Both the position numbers and the translations under genes were made by a program. DNA of 64,000 nt, taken from Cyprinodon diabolis (Eukaryota; Chordata; Actinopteri; Cyprinodontiformes; Cyprinodontidae). The DNA lies in assembly GCA_030533445.1 (NCBI GenBank), contig CM060068.1:37565510-37629509 (forward strand), read 5' to 3'. Shown here piece after piece: positions 22,999 to 34,787 of the stretch (position 1 is its first letter; the number at the start of each line of letters is the position of its first letter). The notes under the pieces were generated by a model that made no database searches, was not told the DNA's origin, and worked only from the letters and a program-made list of their open reading frames with translations.

Positions 22999-23767
22999 TG
23001 TCGTGGAAATGTCCTCCCAACAACTTAAAATTTAAGCTAAGTCTTGTAAAAATTCAAAGTTCTTAAAAAGCAGTTGAACAGTCTTTAAACAATGATCAAA
23101 AATCAGGCAGAGGCAGGTGGGTCCAGGTCCAGAGTGGTTTATTGCAAAATACAGGTCAACCACCCGAGATGCGTACCGGTCAACATCTGACTTACATGCA
23201 GAAACAGTCCCACTTATATTCACTCGAGGAGCATTTTTTTTTAAAGCCTTTCTTTGATCTATCAAAGCCTTTTCTTTATGCTTTCATCCAGTGTGACTTA
23301 TGTTTTCATAACATCTCATTAAAAAAGTCAGCATAACATTGATGCTCAAAATTTCAGTAAAACATCACTTTTGTGTCGACCAGTACTTTGTTTTATTTTG
23401 ATATGACAACTCAATATATCACAATTTAGTGCAGCTGGGCTGTGCAACCTTGAATAATCCATTCTCAATGTGTATGTCTTATAAACAGGCCTCATTTCTG
23501 CAACCTTGTAGCATCAAAAGCCTTGGACTCAGTCCAATACTTCTGTCTCCCGTCCATTACCTGTCTTTTTCCCTCCTGATCTTATCTCAAAACTTCAAAG
23601 CTGCACCTGGCAGCTTCAAAGCTGCAAATGGCCTTGCACAGTGGTTTATTTTTATCCATGCTGAGGCACACTCTTTGGACTCTTAGGCCTTTTATAACAT
23701 AAATGCATTTATTGTGAAACATTTATCCACTATATTCTAATCATTGGTGCAGCATTAATTCACTACA
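22999..23767 (-). mobile_element. Solo LTR (family D), minus strand
   Basis: Plus strand TGTCGTGGAAAT...CACTACA, flanked by ATCT on both sides (22995-22998 and 23768-23771). On the minus strand an AATAAA (complement of TTTATTGC near 23138) lies about 140 bp from the 3' end, as expected of an LTR. The 4-bp duplication is short, so confidence is moderate. Confidence 0.6.
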
Positions 23768-24180
23768 ATCTGTTTAAGTGAAAACTTCTTTTGTGGGAGG
23801 AGAACCCAGTTAAAGTAGTCCTGAAGGTTATGAAAAACCACAGTCCCTCCACCTGGACCTTGAAATACATCACTTTGAGCCTTGTTTTAAACAGACTCAT
23901 ACTTGGACATTGCTTCAGCTCTTTTGGGAGTTTATTCCAGACCTTCAGACTACTGACTGAAATGCACGTTCTCTTCATGGTGGTACTGACCCTAAAGGTT
24001 CTAGAGTCAGGGTTTCCCTGTAGTCATAGCCCCCACTGTATCAGAAAACAGCTTTTGATTATTTTTTGGTAGTATTTTATTTCTAACTTTACACATAAAC
24101 TGAGGTATTTGAAACTCTACCAGATCTGGGAGTTTGAGGAGGCTGAACTATAAAGATAGTACATAAGTATTAGGTTGTAA
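23768..24180 (-). pseudogene. Non-LTR retrotransposon RT C-terminal remnant, minus strand
   Basis: The minus-strand frame contains 'ISVSSLKVWNKLPKELKQCP' and 'SLFKTRLKVMYF', the C-terminal signature of teleost non-LTR reverse-transcriptase ORFs (pattern K-x-W-N-x-L-P-x-E-L-K). Frame breaks and truncation make it inactive. It abuts the LTR on its left. Confidence 0.6.
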
Positions 24181-24737
24181 GTTTGAAAAGAAAAATCTAT
24201 GTACGGTATTTGATATTATTTTTGCATTTACTATAAGAAGTTGAAACCATTTTGAAGCTTTGTTTTATAAGGCAGAGCAAGTCTTTCGTGCCAAGTGATG
24301 CAATGTGTCTTATTTGCATAGTAAAACTTCTGACATTTACTGACACAACTTTGGGTGCTCAGCCAAAAAAAGATAAACACTTCAGTGTTAGACTTATGTG
24401 CAACTATGTATGACTTACTGATTTGCATAAGCCGGGCTTCCTGGGCAGGAAAGACTTGCCTGCATTTCACTGTTAAAAGGATCTCAATTTATTCAACAGT
24501 AATCTCATTAATTATCAGTTCTTGTGGTTTTCCTTGAGTGCAAGACACATCTCTGAACTGTACCAGGGGTCTGTAAATAACACAGCACCCAATCAATTAC
24601 AATTTACAATTACATTTACTTGAGAAATATTTTTTTGCAACATTTCTGATTATTCTGTACACTGTGAGCAAATTGAGCTATTTTGAGATCAGCTGAATTA
24701 AGCTGTAGATATTTCAGTGAAAGTTATTTACCTACTG

Positions 24738-24738
<1 letters not shown>
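24181..24738. other. Non-coding stretch, no gene seen
   Basis: AT-rich; short open frames on both strands without recognisable domains. Confidence 0.4.
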
Positions 24739-24796
<58 letters not shown>

Positions 24797-24855
24797 CAGT
24801 AGTATATATACACTACTGTTCATTGAATATATATATATATATATATATTATATAT
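24739..24855. repeat. Two (AT)n microsatellites with an inverted CACTACTGTTCA spacer
   Basis: (AT)n at 24741-24793 and 24829-24850 flank 'gaacagtagtatatatacactactgttc', whose halves GAACAGTAGT and ACTACTGTTC are complementary. This may be the inverted terminal repeat of the adjoining Tc1 relic. Confidence 0.8.
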
Positions 24856-24984
24856 TCTGGTTTTTGGTGCGATATCTAAATAGGTGTATAGAGGCCCATT
24901 TCCAGCAACTATCACTCCAGTGTTCTAATGGTACAATGTGTTTTGCTCATTGGCTCAGAAGGCTTATTGATGATTAGAAAACCC

Positions 24985-25770
24985 TTGTGCAATCATGTTC
25001 ACACATCTGAAAAAAGTTTAGCTCGGAAGCTACAAAACTGACCTTCTTTGAGCAGATTGAGTTTCTGGGGCATCACATTTGTGGGGTCAATTAAACGCTC
25101 AAAATGGCAAGAAGAAGATAATTTTAATCTGAAACTCGACAGTCTATTCTTGTTCTTAGAAATAAAGGCTATTCCGTGCAAGAAATTGCTAAGAAATTGA
25201 AGATATCCTACAATGGTGTGTACTACTTCCTTCAGAGGGCGGCACAAACAGGCTCTAACTAGAGTAGGAAAAGACGTGGGAGGCCAGGTTGCACAACTGA
25301 GCAAGAAGATAAGTACATTAGAGTCTCTAGTTTGAGAAACAGACGCCTCACAGGTCCCCAACTGGCATCTTCATTAAATAGTACCCGCAAAACACCAGTG
25401 TCAACATCAACAGTGAAGAGGGAGCTGTGGGATTCTGGGCTTCAGGGCAGAGTGGCCAAAAAAAAGCCATATCTGAGACTGGCCAATAAAAGAAAAAAAT
25501 TAAGATGAGCAAAAGAACACAGACATTGGACAGAGGAAGACTGGAAAAAAGTGTTGTGGACGGATGAATCCAAGTTTGAGGTGTTTGGATCACAAAGAAG
25601 AATGTTTCTGGGACACAGAACATATTAAAAGATGCTGCAAGAATGCTTGGCGCCATCTGTTAAGCATTGGGGAGGTAATGTGATGGTCTGAGGCTGCTTT
25701 GGTGCTGGTAAGGTGGGAGATTTGTACAGGGTAAAAGGGATTCTGAATAAGGAAGGCTATCATTCACTAT
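24985..25770 (+). pseudogene. Degenerate Tc1-like transposase
   Basis: Fragments in order on the plus strand: an HTH-like 'VQEIAKKLKISYNGVYYFLQ' block, 'GRPRCTTEQEDKYI', 'RNRRLTGPQLASSLN', 'HWTEEDWKKVLWTDESKFEV' with the first catalytic Asp of the DDE triad, and 'SVKHWGGNVMV'. Several stops and frameshifts interrupt it and the part with the second Asp and Glu is absent. It is truncated at about 25770. This is a different, older Tc1 lineage from the intact copy at 45965. Confidence 0.85.
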
Positions 25771-25870
25771 ATATATTATAATGGTTTATCTTTAATGTAA
25801 TATCAGTTTGACTGGTTTTGTGCTCTTATTTTTTTCTTCCTCTTTGTTAATATGTTTTACTCTTTAAAAT

Positions 25871-27206
25871 TGTCATGATCCAGGACAGAACGACCCTGTC
25901 ATGATAGGCTTAAGAGGCTGAACCCATATGCAGAACACCACAGGAAGCTGAGTAAAAGTTTAACAGAGTTTATTGAAAAAACACAGAGTAATTATGAACT
26001 GGTTCTGATACAGGTCCGGGACTGGAATCACTGACATCTGCAGAGATGGATAGTTTGATTAGCCAGGCAGCGAGATGGTTTGTCGAGTGTGTAAATTCAG
26101 AATGTACCTAGATTAGGTTCTGGCAGATCCTTTGAGAGAGGGGGAACCGGTTGGGTCCAGAGACTGTAGATTCAGCAGGGAGCTCAGCGGCAGCAGCGTC
26201 TAGCTTCTGACTCGTGAGTTTCAGACTTGACTTGGTTTCCTAGCTCTTCCTTGAGAGCTGTTGGAGGAATCCAGACTGATGTCTTCTGGTTTGGCTTCCT
26301 TGGGCAGGCAGGCAGGTTTCCAGATTAAGCTCATCCAGAGCTTCAGACTTCGATCAGGTTTCCTATGAGGCAGAGAAGACAGAGGCAGGTTAGAATCTAG
26401 TTTCTCTCTAGAGTCTACTAGGATTCTATAAATTAACAGAGGCTCAGGTTTCGCTAACCAAACTTGGTCAACACTGCGGCGTCGAAGGAAGGGCTGGCTG
26501 CTGCTTATGAAGGAAGGTCTCCTGATGGGCTGAGGAGCTTCAGGTGTGCTGGAAGCTCCAGCCCAGGAGACCCACATCGCTCTCTGCTGGAGACAGATGG
26601 TGGATCTCCGGATCCCAACAGTAACCCCAGTCACTAACAAAAAACATAAAACAGAAGAGGATCCTCGGCGCCCTCTGGTGGGCAAGCGCAGGATCCCAAC
26701 AGACCCAGTATTCAGTCTAGATTGAGAGAGGGATATCTTAAAAAGTGTTTTTTTAAACTGAGCTGGCTGTGGATCCATGGAATCAGTCGCTAGAGCGTCT
26801 CTGACTGGAAACTTTGATGGAGAAAAACAAATTAGAGAATCTGATGGAGGATGATTTTCCACGTCAGTCCCTAACCGGGTTTAATAGTTCAGTCCATGAC
26901 CCGAGAACGAGGTAGGATCCAGCTGTAGGGATGCCAACGAGATGCGGCAGGAACCGCCCAGAGTGTCTAGGATGATGCAGCCCTGGGGAACATGCCGTAG
27001 TCTGAGCCAGGTCAGGGATACAGATCAGGCTGTTTTGTGATTCCAGGAAAAGGCTCAGTGGTTGAGAGGCAGAACAGGATCAGGAAATTAGAAACACTAT
27101 GATACACTAGAAACCCCTCTCACCACTGGCCCGAGGAAAATATAATCTGGCCATGATAGTACGATGTAACTACCTTAGGCCAGCCTTCAGAGCCAAGATC
27201 ATGACA
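25871..27206. mobile_element. LTR-like element bounded by TGTCATGATC/GATCATGACA, host to a nested LTR
   Basis: Ends TGTCATGATCC and CCAAGATCATGACA give TG...CA termini that are also a 10-bp inverted repeat. A perfect AAAAT duplication flanks it (25866-25870 and 27207-27211). Removing the nested LTR (25897-26701 plus one duplication copy) leaves about 526 bp with no gene. It could be a solo LTR or another TG...CA element. Confidence 0.75.
25897..26701 (-). mobile_element. Solo LTR (family C, long form), minus strand
   Basis: The minus strand reads TGTTGGGATCC...ATCATGACA. It has a perfect GACCC duplication (25892-25896 and 26702-26706). It matches the 20353-21076 LTR but has 81 extra bp at its 5' end, between two direct copies of TGTTGGGATC (minus-strand 26701 and 26620). 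The 213-codon minus-strand open frame across it is not a host gene. Confidence 0.9.
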
Positions 27207-27220
27207 AAAATACCAGAACT

Positions 27221-27830
27221 TGTCATGATCACTATCCTGATAGCTGACCTAATTGCTCATTTCACTCACCTGTCTAACTCTGCCCAGTTACCCATTATCC
27301 CTCATCTCATCCACCTGCTACTGCTGCTTTATATATGGCTCAGTCCCAGCTATCGGGGCCTGATCAATGACATTGTTGCAAGATCATTGAGTTTGTGATC
27401 AACGCAGATTCCATAGTTCATGTTCTCAACGGTTTTAGTTTTTCATAGAGTTCCTGATCACGTCAAGTTTTTGTGTACCGTAGTTCAAAGTGTTTTTGAT
27501 CATGTCACGTTTTAGCGTTCCATAGTTCGTAGTGTTCCTGACCATGCCCGGTCTCTTAACCACTGAGCATCCCTGTTTTGGCTCAGTGAAGGGAGTGAGT
27601 TTTAAAGCACTGCAGTTTTCATTTTATCGTACCTTGTTCTTGTCTGTCCCATCTCATTTAGCAGTCCATCGGCTGGATCCTGCCCCGCTCTGAGAGGATC
27701 GACTGAACTGTTAAAAGCAGAGTGCCAGTGATGGGCAGTCCTCCCTGCCTCACACTGAAACCGCTGCAGATCCACAGCTCCGCGTCATAAAATCTTGCAT
27801 CATAAAATATTTTGTATGTATGATTATACA
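27221..27830 (+). mobile_element. LTR-like fragment starting TGTCATGATC
   Basis: Starts TGTCATGATCACTATCC 14 bp after the preceding element. It contains a TATATATGG box-like motif at about 27330 and ends in a 'CATAAAATCTTGCATCATAAA' region typical of teleost Ty3/Gypsy LTR 3' ends. No clean CA terminus or target duplication was found, so it is probably truncated. Confidence 0.5.
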
Positions 27831-27968
27831 ACCGTTACTATTTAGTATTTAGTAAAAAGTTAAATACTTTTTTACTCTGACTTGAGAACATTTTTAGATG
27901 ACTTCTTTTCACTCTTACTTTTAAAAAAATAAATTGAAGTAGTGCTACCAGACTCTGACTGGTAATGT

Positions 27969-28125
27969 GTGTTACCAGGCATTTGCCCAGCTGGAGAGTG
28001 AGTGATGGGGCCCGGCATGATTGAAGGACGGCTGGTCCTCGCACACTGAAATTAGGACCGGCCCTCCTTCGATCATGCTGGCCCCAACACTTACTCTCCA
28101 GCCGGAGCACCTACCTGTGACAGTA
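27969..28125. mobile_element. Foldback element, arms of about 70 bp
   Basis: The left arm (CAGCTGGAGAGTGAGTGATG, then GGGCCCGGCATGATTGAAGG) pairs with the right arm (CCTTCGATCATGCTGGCCCC, then AACACTTACTCTCCAGCCGG) around a 16-bp loop. Complementarity continues imperfectly outward to about 27969 and 28125. Confidence 0.75.
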
Positions 28126-29179
28126 AATAACTGAAGGAGCTCAAGAAGTAATAGAATGTTAACCACCTAAATGATGCATGCAGTTTATATAGCCCTTCCT
28201 TGTCATGCACATCTTTGTGACGGTTGGCATATGGTGTAATTTCCTATTTCTTCAAACTGTAAAATCCTTACAACAAACTAAATTTTAATAAAACTAAAAT
28301 GCTTTCTTTAAACCAAACTACGATGTTCCTCTTATATTTGGCGAAGTTCAAATATTTTGCAAAAATATGTTGCGGTGCATGATGGGGTTTTGGATTTGTT
28401 TACAGTATTCCATTTCATTGCCCAGATGCCATCTAGACTCGCCTCTATATTGTATTGTTTTATGTTGGTGTTTTTCCAATACTCGGGCTTACGTTGTAGA
28501 CCTAGTATCTGTGAGTGGGTGTCTGGCTGGCTTTTTTCAAGTGTGGACGTTACGCAGCAGCAGCAGTCACTGTCGCGTCCATGTTAATAACCGAAGCCAG
28601 TAAAACCGCATTATAGAAGTCTTGGTGGTGGTTGTTGTGTAATGCTTGAGGATAGATCAGTTGCCAGGGCCGAATACCATTCCCAGTTCGAGCCTGAGTG
28701 CTATCCACCCTCTCACACCTAATTATTACGAAATTGAAAAAAGGCAAATAGTTCTGATTTTTATTTTTTTTGGCATTGTGGATGTTTGTGTATATGTGTT
28801 TGTACTGCAGTGTAAAGGTTTGAGAGGTAAAGCAAATCAAAATGTACATAGTAAAATAATGGGGAGCAATTAGAGAAACATTGATAGAAGAACAACATAG
28901 ACTCATAACATGATTATATCATTGGACAGGACTTATTATGCTTTAGTCCCAGGCCAGAGTCTTTAATCCTAGTTTAGACCAGTCCTACTGGCTGAGTCAT
29001 AGCTTTACACCCAAGGCACAGGTGTAGCACCGTTATTTGCCTTATCAGGAAAGAGCATTGAAACTGAGCCATGATTAAAAAAAATTAATTAAATAAAAAA
29101 ATATGGGGGGAATATTATAGCTTATATGACTGCAGTTTGGTGGTGGTTCCAAATGTTGCATGTAGATGATTTAAATAAA

Positions 29180-29252
29180 CACACACACACACACATAGAT
29201 ATGCATATAGATAGATAGTTGTGTGTTGGTGTGTGTGTATGTGTTTGATACC
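29180..29252. repeat. CA microsatellite with GATA and GT runs
   Basis: (CA)8 near 29180-29196, followed by a GATA run at about 29205-29218 and a GT-rich stretch to 29252. Confidence 0.8.
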
Positions 29253-29374
29253 TCTAAATATGGTGTGTCTGTGTGCAGCTGCCTGCTGAGGGCTTTCCAT
29301 TGCACCCCCCATCCCTCCCATTGTCAACTCACACCCTCTCGTCCATTCATGGATTGAGCTAGCAAATGGGCTGT

Positions 29375-29376
<2 letters not shown>

Positions 29377-29419
<43 letters not shown>

Positions 29420-29420
29420 T
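29377..29420. repeat. (GT)n microsatellite
   Basis: About 21 GT units. Confidence 0.95.
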
Positions 29421-30382
29421 GTGAGGGAGGGCTGCAAAGGGGTGGAGTCATTTTACCATATCTTAAAGGTCCTATTTTATTGGTAGTAGATGGTTGCTTG
29501 TTAGTTGATAGATATCTGCCTTCATGTTGGTTGATGGGGCAGCCTTAGTGCAAACAGGGAATGGTAGCTGAGTTACACTCCATCTGCTGTCAATCACATT
29601 GATAAACCTGCAGCCTCATGATATCAAATTGAGCCTCTTTTGATCTAAGAAGAATGTAAAAGGTTGATAGGTTTTGCTTCTAGCTGAAAAGGAATCACCT
29701 TAAGCATCACTCTGCTTGGACTGGTTTGTTTTTTCCTTACTCTCTTGGTGGATGCTGTTATACCCTCCTCTGTTAAAAAAAAGGGAAACCAACACTATTT
29801 TTGCATACTGGGCTGATTTCACCTCTTGCAAAACTGGGAAACTCCTCCTTTGAATTTGAGCTTCTAATCCTAAACTGTCCAAAGGCAGCATTTCATGAAA
29901 GAAGTTTTAGGGTTCGTCAGCTTCTATCTGCTCGGTTTCTGGAACTTTTTGGTAAGTTGTACTCATGTTGTCTTTAACATTATGCAGTACACATTTGGTA
30001 CACTTTGTCGTAGGTTGCATCAGTTTTCTTCTGTACATGCAAACATTTAGCCTCTGTGTCATAAATATTTGTGTATATCTGATAAAAACTTTACTATTGA
30101 TAGTTATATGATCTGTTTTCTAGCATTTGTGTGCTCAAAACTTACAACTTGTAAGTTTGTGCTGAATTTAACATTTAGATATTTTCCATTATATTAATAA
30201 ATGAAAACCTATTTGTTTTGCAAACAGTGAAATTTAATTGTTTTTTTTTTCCTTTCATGAAAGTTAATTAAAGGAACATACCAGTTTTAAGGAAACATTT
30301 TGGAGGAATTTATCATGTTCCACTCTAGATCTAAGCATTTTTTTTTTGCTTTGCTATCACATAAAACAAATACAATTTTATA

Positions 30383-30580
30383 ATTCCGTTAAGGTTAAAA
30401 AAAAATCCACTGAACTTGGTTTCCAAGATTTGAAGACGTTTTGCCACCTCTCCAGGAAGCTTTCTCAATTCAATTCAATTAATTTGAATTGAGAAAGCTT
30501 CCTGTAAAGGTGGCGCAACGTCTTCAAATCTTGGAAACCAAGTCCAGTGGATTGTTTTTTTTTTTTAACCTTTACGGAAT
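30383..30580. mobile_element. 198-bp near-perfect palindrome (foldback element)
   Basis: The left arm (ATTCCGTTAAGGTTAAAA ... AAGACGTTTTGCCACCTC ... AAGCTTTCTCAATTCAA) and its complement (TTGAATTGAGAAAGCTT ... GGTGGCGCAACGTCTTC ... TTAACCTTTACGGAAT) span about 90 bp each. The central 'TTCAATTAATTTGAA' is itself palindromic. Confidence 0.88.
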
Positions 30581-33480
30581 GACTATGACCTGGATGACTA
30601 ATAATTTTCATCAGCACAATTTTAGAATAATTTAAATAAGGAAAACTTTTAAAGAAGTCATTCTTTGATTTTAGATTTGAATATCAAGGCAAACTTCAGT
30701 GCTTTATTCAGTGAAATTAAGAGGTGCTAATTAAGGTTTACGCTGAGCCCCCCGCCTATGGGGCAACACAACAGACAGACAGTGGTGATATGTATCATGG
30801 AAGATGAATCTGGACACCACCAGTTGCAGGAAAAAGGCAAAGGTGGGTAGAAGAGGAGGAGGATGCTTTCAGGGAGGTCCCCTGTGGCTTCAGTAGGCAT
30901 CTGTTCACCCCCTCCCCAATCCTCTCCACCCAGCCGGTCACTGATTTCACGTGAGTGGCTCTCCGTCGGGCTCATCCGGCAAATGGCAGCCGTCCGGCTC
31001 TGGGCCCTAAGGGACTGGTCAGGGTCTGATCTCAGGGGAGCTCCCCTTCCCCACACCCCAAACCCCCAAGGGGGGTAACCCTGGATCATCACATACATGG
31101 AGAGGCATTTAGTGCACTTGCACTGCAGGCAGAAAGGGTCCCTGAGGTTGAGGCTGCAGCATCTGCTCCATGTGGAAGAACTTGCACAGGATTTACATAG
31201 TTACAAAAAATATCCTATAAAACAAGCAACACGTTCTATATGATGCAAGCTATTAAAACTGACTTTTTACCACTCTGCTGTTTTAACAGAAATGATCTTA
31301 TCACCATATCTTAAGAAGTTTCCTGATCTTGGGAAATTACCAAACTGTGAAAGACTTATGGAAATATTTTAGAATTTTGACACAAATCCCTAAAATCATG
31401 CTAGATGACAGAGTATTATTAAAATGTTTAGTGATTTAGATGTGCAGAGAGCAGCTAAAGAACAGACAATGTGATATAAAAGTAATTTTAAATTATGTTT
31501 TTCCACAATTCATAAATCTAGAAACTGTGAGGAATTAGACTTTTCTATTCCACTAAATTAAATTATTCTTTCTGTTAAGTCGGTAGGCATTGCTCTCACA
31601 GTCACTGCTTTTTGCTTTTGTTTCCCATGGCACTCTCATTTCTGCTGACTCCTCAAAGACTATCTGCAGCTGATGCTGGTGTCTGCTGCATTACCAGCAA
31701 TGTTTTGCATGCATCCTTGCATGTGTATGTGTGTGTGTTTTTAAGGGGGGGGTGATTTGAAACCCCCCTCCACACCCCGCCTGCGTCTGTGCATGCTGCT
31801 CCGGCCCGAGAGAACAATACTGCCGTCACAGGGGGACAGATTGGGTGGCAGCTATATTGTTGAAGGACAGCAAGCCAGACACACTTCTTCCCCCCCACCC
31901 ACCCCAATACACACAAGCGCTCTCTCGCTCCCTCCTTTTGTGCTGCTTTTGTTGTTGGAGAACTAAATTATTCCAGCTCTCTTGTGGCATTCAGGATGAC
32001 AAACAGCGGTACGGCAGATTAGACGACTGGGTCGGGACATAAAGGGGCCCCTGCTTTCCGGTGCCTTGGTCAGCGATTTCAAATATTACTCCTCACAAAT
32101 GAGAATGGGACCAAAAGTGCCGTTTTTCATCGTTTGAACTAGTTTGAATAGGTTGGTGGACAGAATTGTATGTACAAAACTTAGATTTTTGCGAATTTCT
32201 CATCCAGAGAACATTTTTGTTTCTACATCAAGTTACACCGAGTATCAATCAGAGATCAGCCGATCAGATCAGTCTAACAGATCCTTGATGTGTGCTGCTG
32301 ATGTTTTTTGACCGATTCCTACAACTGATATTGCTTTTTCTTTCTCCATTTACATGATAAAAAAAAAATGACACAGTAAAATCTTTACTGTTACTTTTGT
32401 TTAAACAAAAAGAAACATTCTTTAAAAAATCTAACAAAACATTAATATTATAATGGAGGGAGCAGCAATGCATGCACCTAATGGGATCTCAAGGCATGGC
32501 ACATTGGCTGATACCACTGCAAGAAAAAAAGACATCACTATTGGCCAAAAATATGGGCCTAGGTATTGTTTATGTCTACTATCAGTCCCTGAGGATAGTG
32601 GGTGAACCATACATATCAGAAAAACACAGGAATGTACTCTGCCTTCTACAATCAACAACAATCCAACGATTTGTACTAAATGAACTAAAAGCTGTCCAGG
32701 GGATCCACGTTAAACGAGTGGCATGCATAGCAATGCTCTCTGTCACAACACCAGATTGCTCCATTATGATGTTAGTGGAAACATTGGGAAAGAGGTTTTG
32801 AAAAACAGACTTTTTTTCTGTTTAAAAAAACAACATTGTTTTGGTTCAGTTTGTTCCGTATAAAGCAGACTTACTCTTCAACAAGTCCAAGTTTGATTTT
32901 CAATGTGGTGGCAGGGCATACTTATAATATATAAGGTTGAAAATATAAAAGGCTAGTTTACATGCAAAGATTTAAAAATTGTTGATGGATTTTCAAAACG
33001 CATGATTAAAGATCAGGGGTCATATGGTGTGATCTCTCCAGCCACACACACAGTCACTAGAGACGATTCTGATGCTCTCAATGTGCATCGAGTGAAGAGT
33101 CTGCAGATGGTCTTTGTGTACAATGGCAGATGCAATCAAGGGAGTGGATTTGGGATGTTTTTAAATGACAGTTCAGCTCAAAATATCATCTGTGCAGTTA
33201 GTTCATTGGGATTATGATCCTTACCTTTAAATATTTGTTGTATTTAAATATTTTTTTCCCTGCCTGCAAACCAGCAGGCTGGGAATCCCCAGTGACAGCT
33301 CCCTAAGCCAGGGATTTCCCACTGCTGTTAGTAGAAGCTGGAAGTGAATATAAAGTTGTTGCTTTTTATGTGGTAAAAACTATCATAAGTATCAGGGTGT
33401 AACAAAAAATATTTTTTACCTGAAACTTTTGACATTTTAAGTTAAATTAGGGAAGAATAATAAACTGTGTTGTTGTAGCA
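30581..33480. other. Intergenic with two GC-richer single-copy blocks
   Basis: No supported coding exon. Blocks 30730-31190 and 31740-32110 are clearly GC-richer than their surroundings and not repeats of anything else in the window; they are candidates for promoter, first noncoding exon of zc3h12c or conserved noncoding elements. 32236-32345 resembles one end of a hAT MITE ('GAGATCAGCCGATCAGATCA'). Open frames at 32472-32801 and 33002-33217 have no recognisable domain. Confidence 0.4.
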
Positions 33481-33822
33481 CTCTATAGAGCAGGGGTAAC
33501 CAATTAAAAATCAGTGGGGTCCAAATAAAGAAAATCAACAACCAGTAAAGGTCCAGAGACATTTTTAAATATAATCCATTACTTTAAACAGCACTTAGTA
33601 CTGAAATAAAAAGAGGTATTTATGCATCCATTTTATACAAAGAAAAAGAAATAGAAAAGGTTTCCATTTTGTGTTTTTTGAAGTAGAGAACAACGACCTT
33701 TCGGTTCCAGATTCAAATGTTTTATAAAACACCTGAACTGACCGTTTATTCTTTTCTTTTCTTTTTTTAATGGCCTTTCAATGAGAGAAGTGGGTTTAAG
33801 GTTGACCTGCAAGGCTTTAAAC

Positions 33823-34530
33823 TAGGGATGCACGATATTGGGATTTTGGCCGATATCCGATATTTTAAAACTCATTTAGCCGATAACCGATATCGATACT
33901 GATGTTAAAGCTGGACAAAAATAAGTAGTCATTGAAAAAAGCAGTTTTGTTATCCATTTCTGACACTTTGAAAAATAATAGACTCAAATATATTTTCATA
34001 TGCTGATATCAAATTGATTTTTAAAAACGCGGTATCGATCTATTTTACTTTCAAAATCTCGTGAAATTTCATCGTTCTGTTACAAACTCTCGTGATATTT
34101 TGCAAATTCATGTGAGATTTTGTCAGTAAAATAGATTGATACCGCGTCAATATATCAACATATAAAAATATGGCAAAATTTTGTGAATTTTCGGGGGATT
34201 TCTTAGCATAACGATGACATATCGCAATAATTCATTAGTAAAAGAGATTGATATGGTGTTTTGAAATGGCAATATATCAGCATATGAAGATATTGTGATA
34301 TTTTAATGTATCAATGTTTTTTTCCTCGTCTTTAGAAGTTTTTAAGTCAGTAAAAAAAGTTTTTGAGGAAGAAGAAGAAGTAGTATTTTTTTTTTTTTTT
34401 AGACTTTAGAAACTCAGAAGCTGATCAAATATTGGGTTAAATATCGGTGGGGTGGCCGATGTCCGATATTCAGTTTTAAGGACGATACAGGCCGATACCG
34501 ATAGGGGGCCGATTATATCGTGCATCCCTA
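33823..34530. mobile_element. hAT-type MITE, 708 bp, perfect 8-bp target duplication
   Basis: Termini TAGGGATGCACGATAT (33823-) and ATATCGTGCATCCCTA (-34530) are inverted repeats. The octamer CTTTAAAC flanks both sides exactly (33815-33822 and 34531-34538). Subterminal GATATCCGATA/CCGATATCGATA repeats are typical of this group. No transposase is encoded. Confidence 0.95.
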
Positions 34531-34787
34531 CTTTAAACCTGAGTTTGAATGGTGACAAAAAGCACTTATCAAGGTGCTCATTTTGAGCCTGGATCCATGT
34601 TTATTTTTTATTGTATTCATGGTGGAGATTCCTGCTTCACAGCAGCAGGTTGAGCAAAACACACTCAAAATGTGCAGGGTCATCTTCGAGCACACCATTT
34701 CACTTTTGTTTCACCATTTTGTTTCTTCCAGCAGTCCACACTTTCCCTCCTTTCATTTTCTCATCGTCTTGCTGTGTTAAAACGTAA

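Larger units (their letters stand above)
28126..30382. other. Intergenic, no gene recognised
   Basis: Contains microsatellites and AT-rich DNA. 28340-28600 is slightly GC-richer with open frames on both strands but no identifiable domain. Confidence 0.4.

Noticed and set aside
24741..24855. CRISPR-like alternation of repeats and spacers
   Set aside because: These are AT dinucleotide microsatellites; genome type and repeat structure exclude CRISPR.
26221..26862. 213-codon minus-strand open frame
   Set aside because: It runs across the family C LTR and out through its target duplication into the outer element; a frame crossing insertion boundaries is fortuitous.
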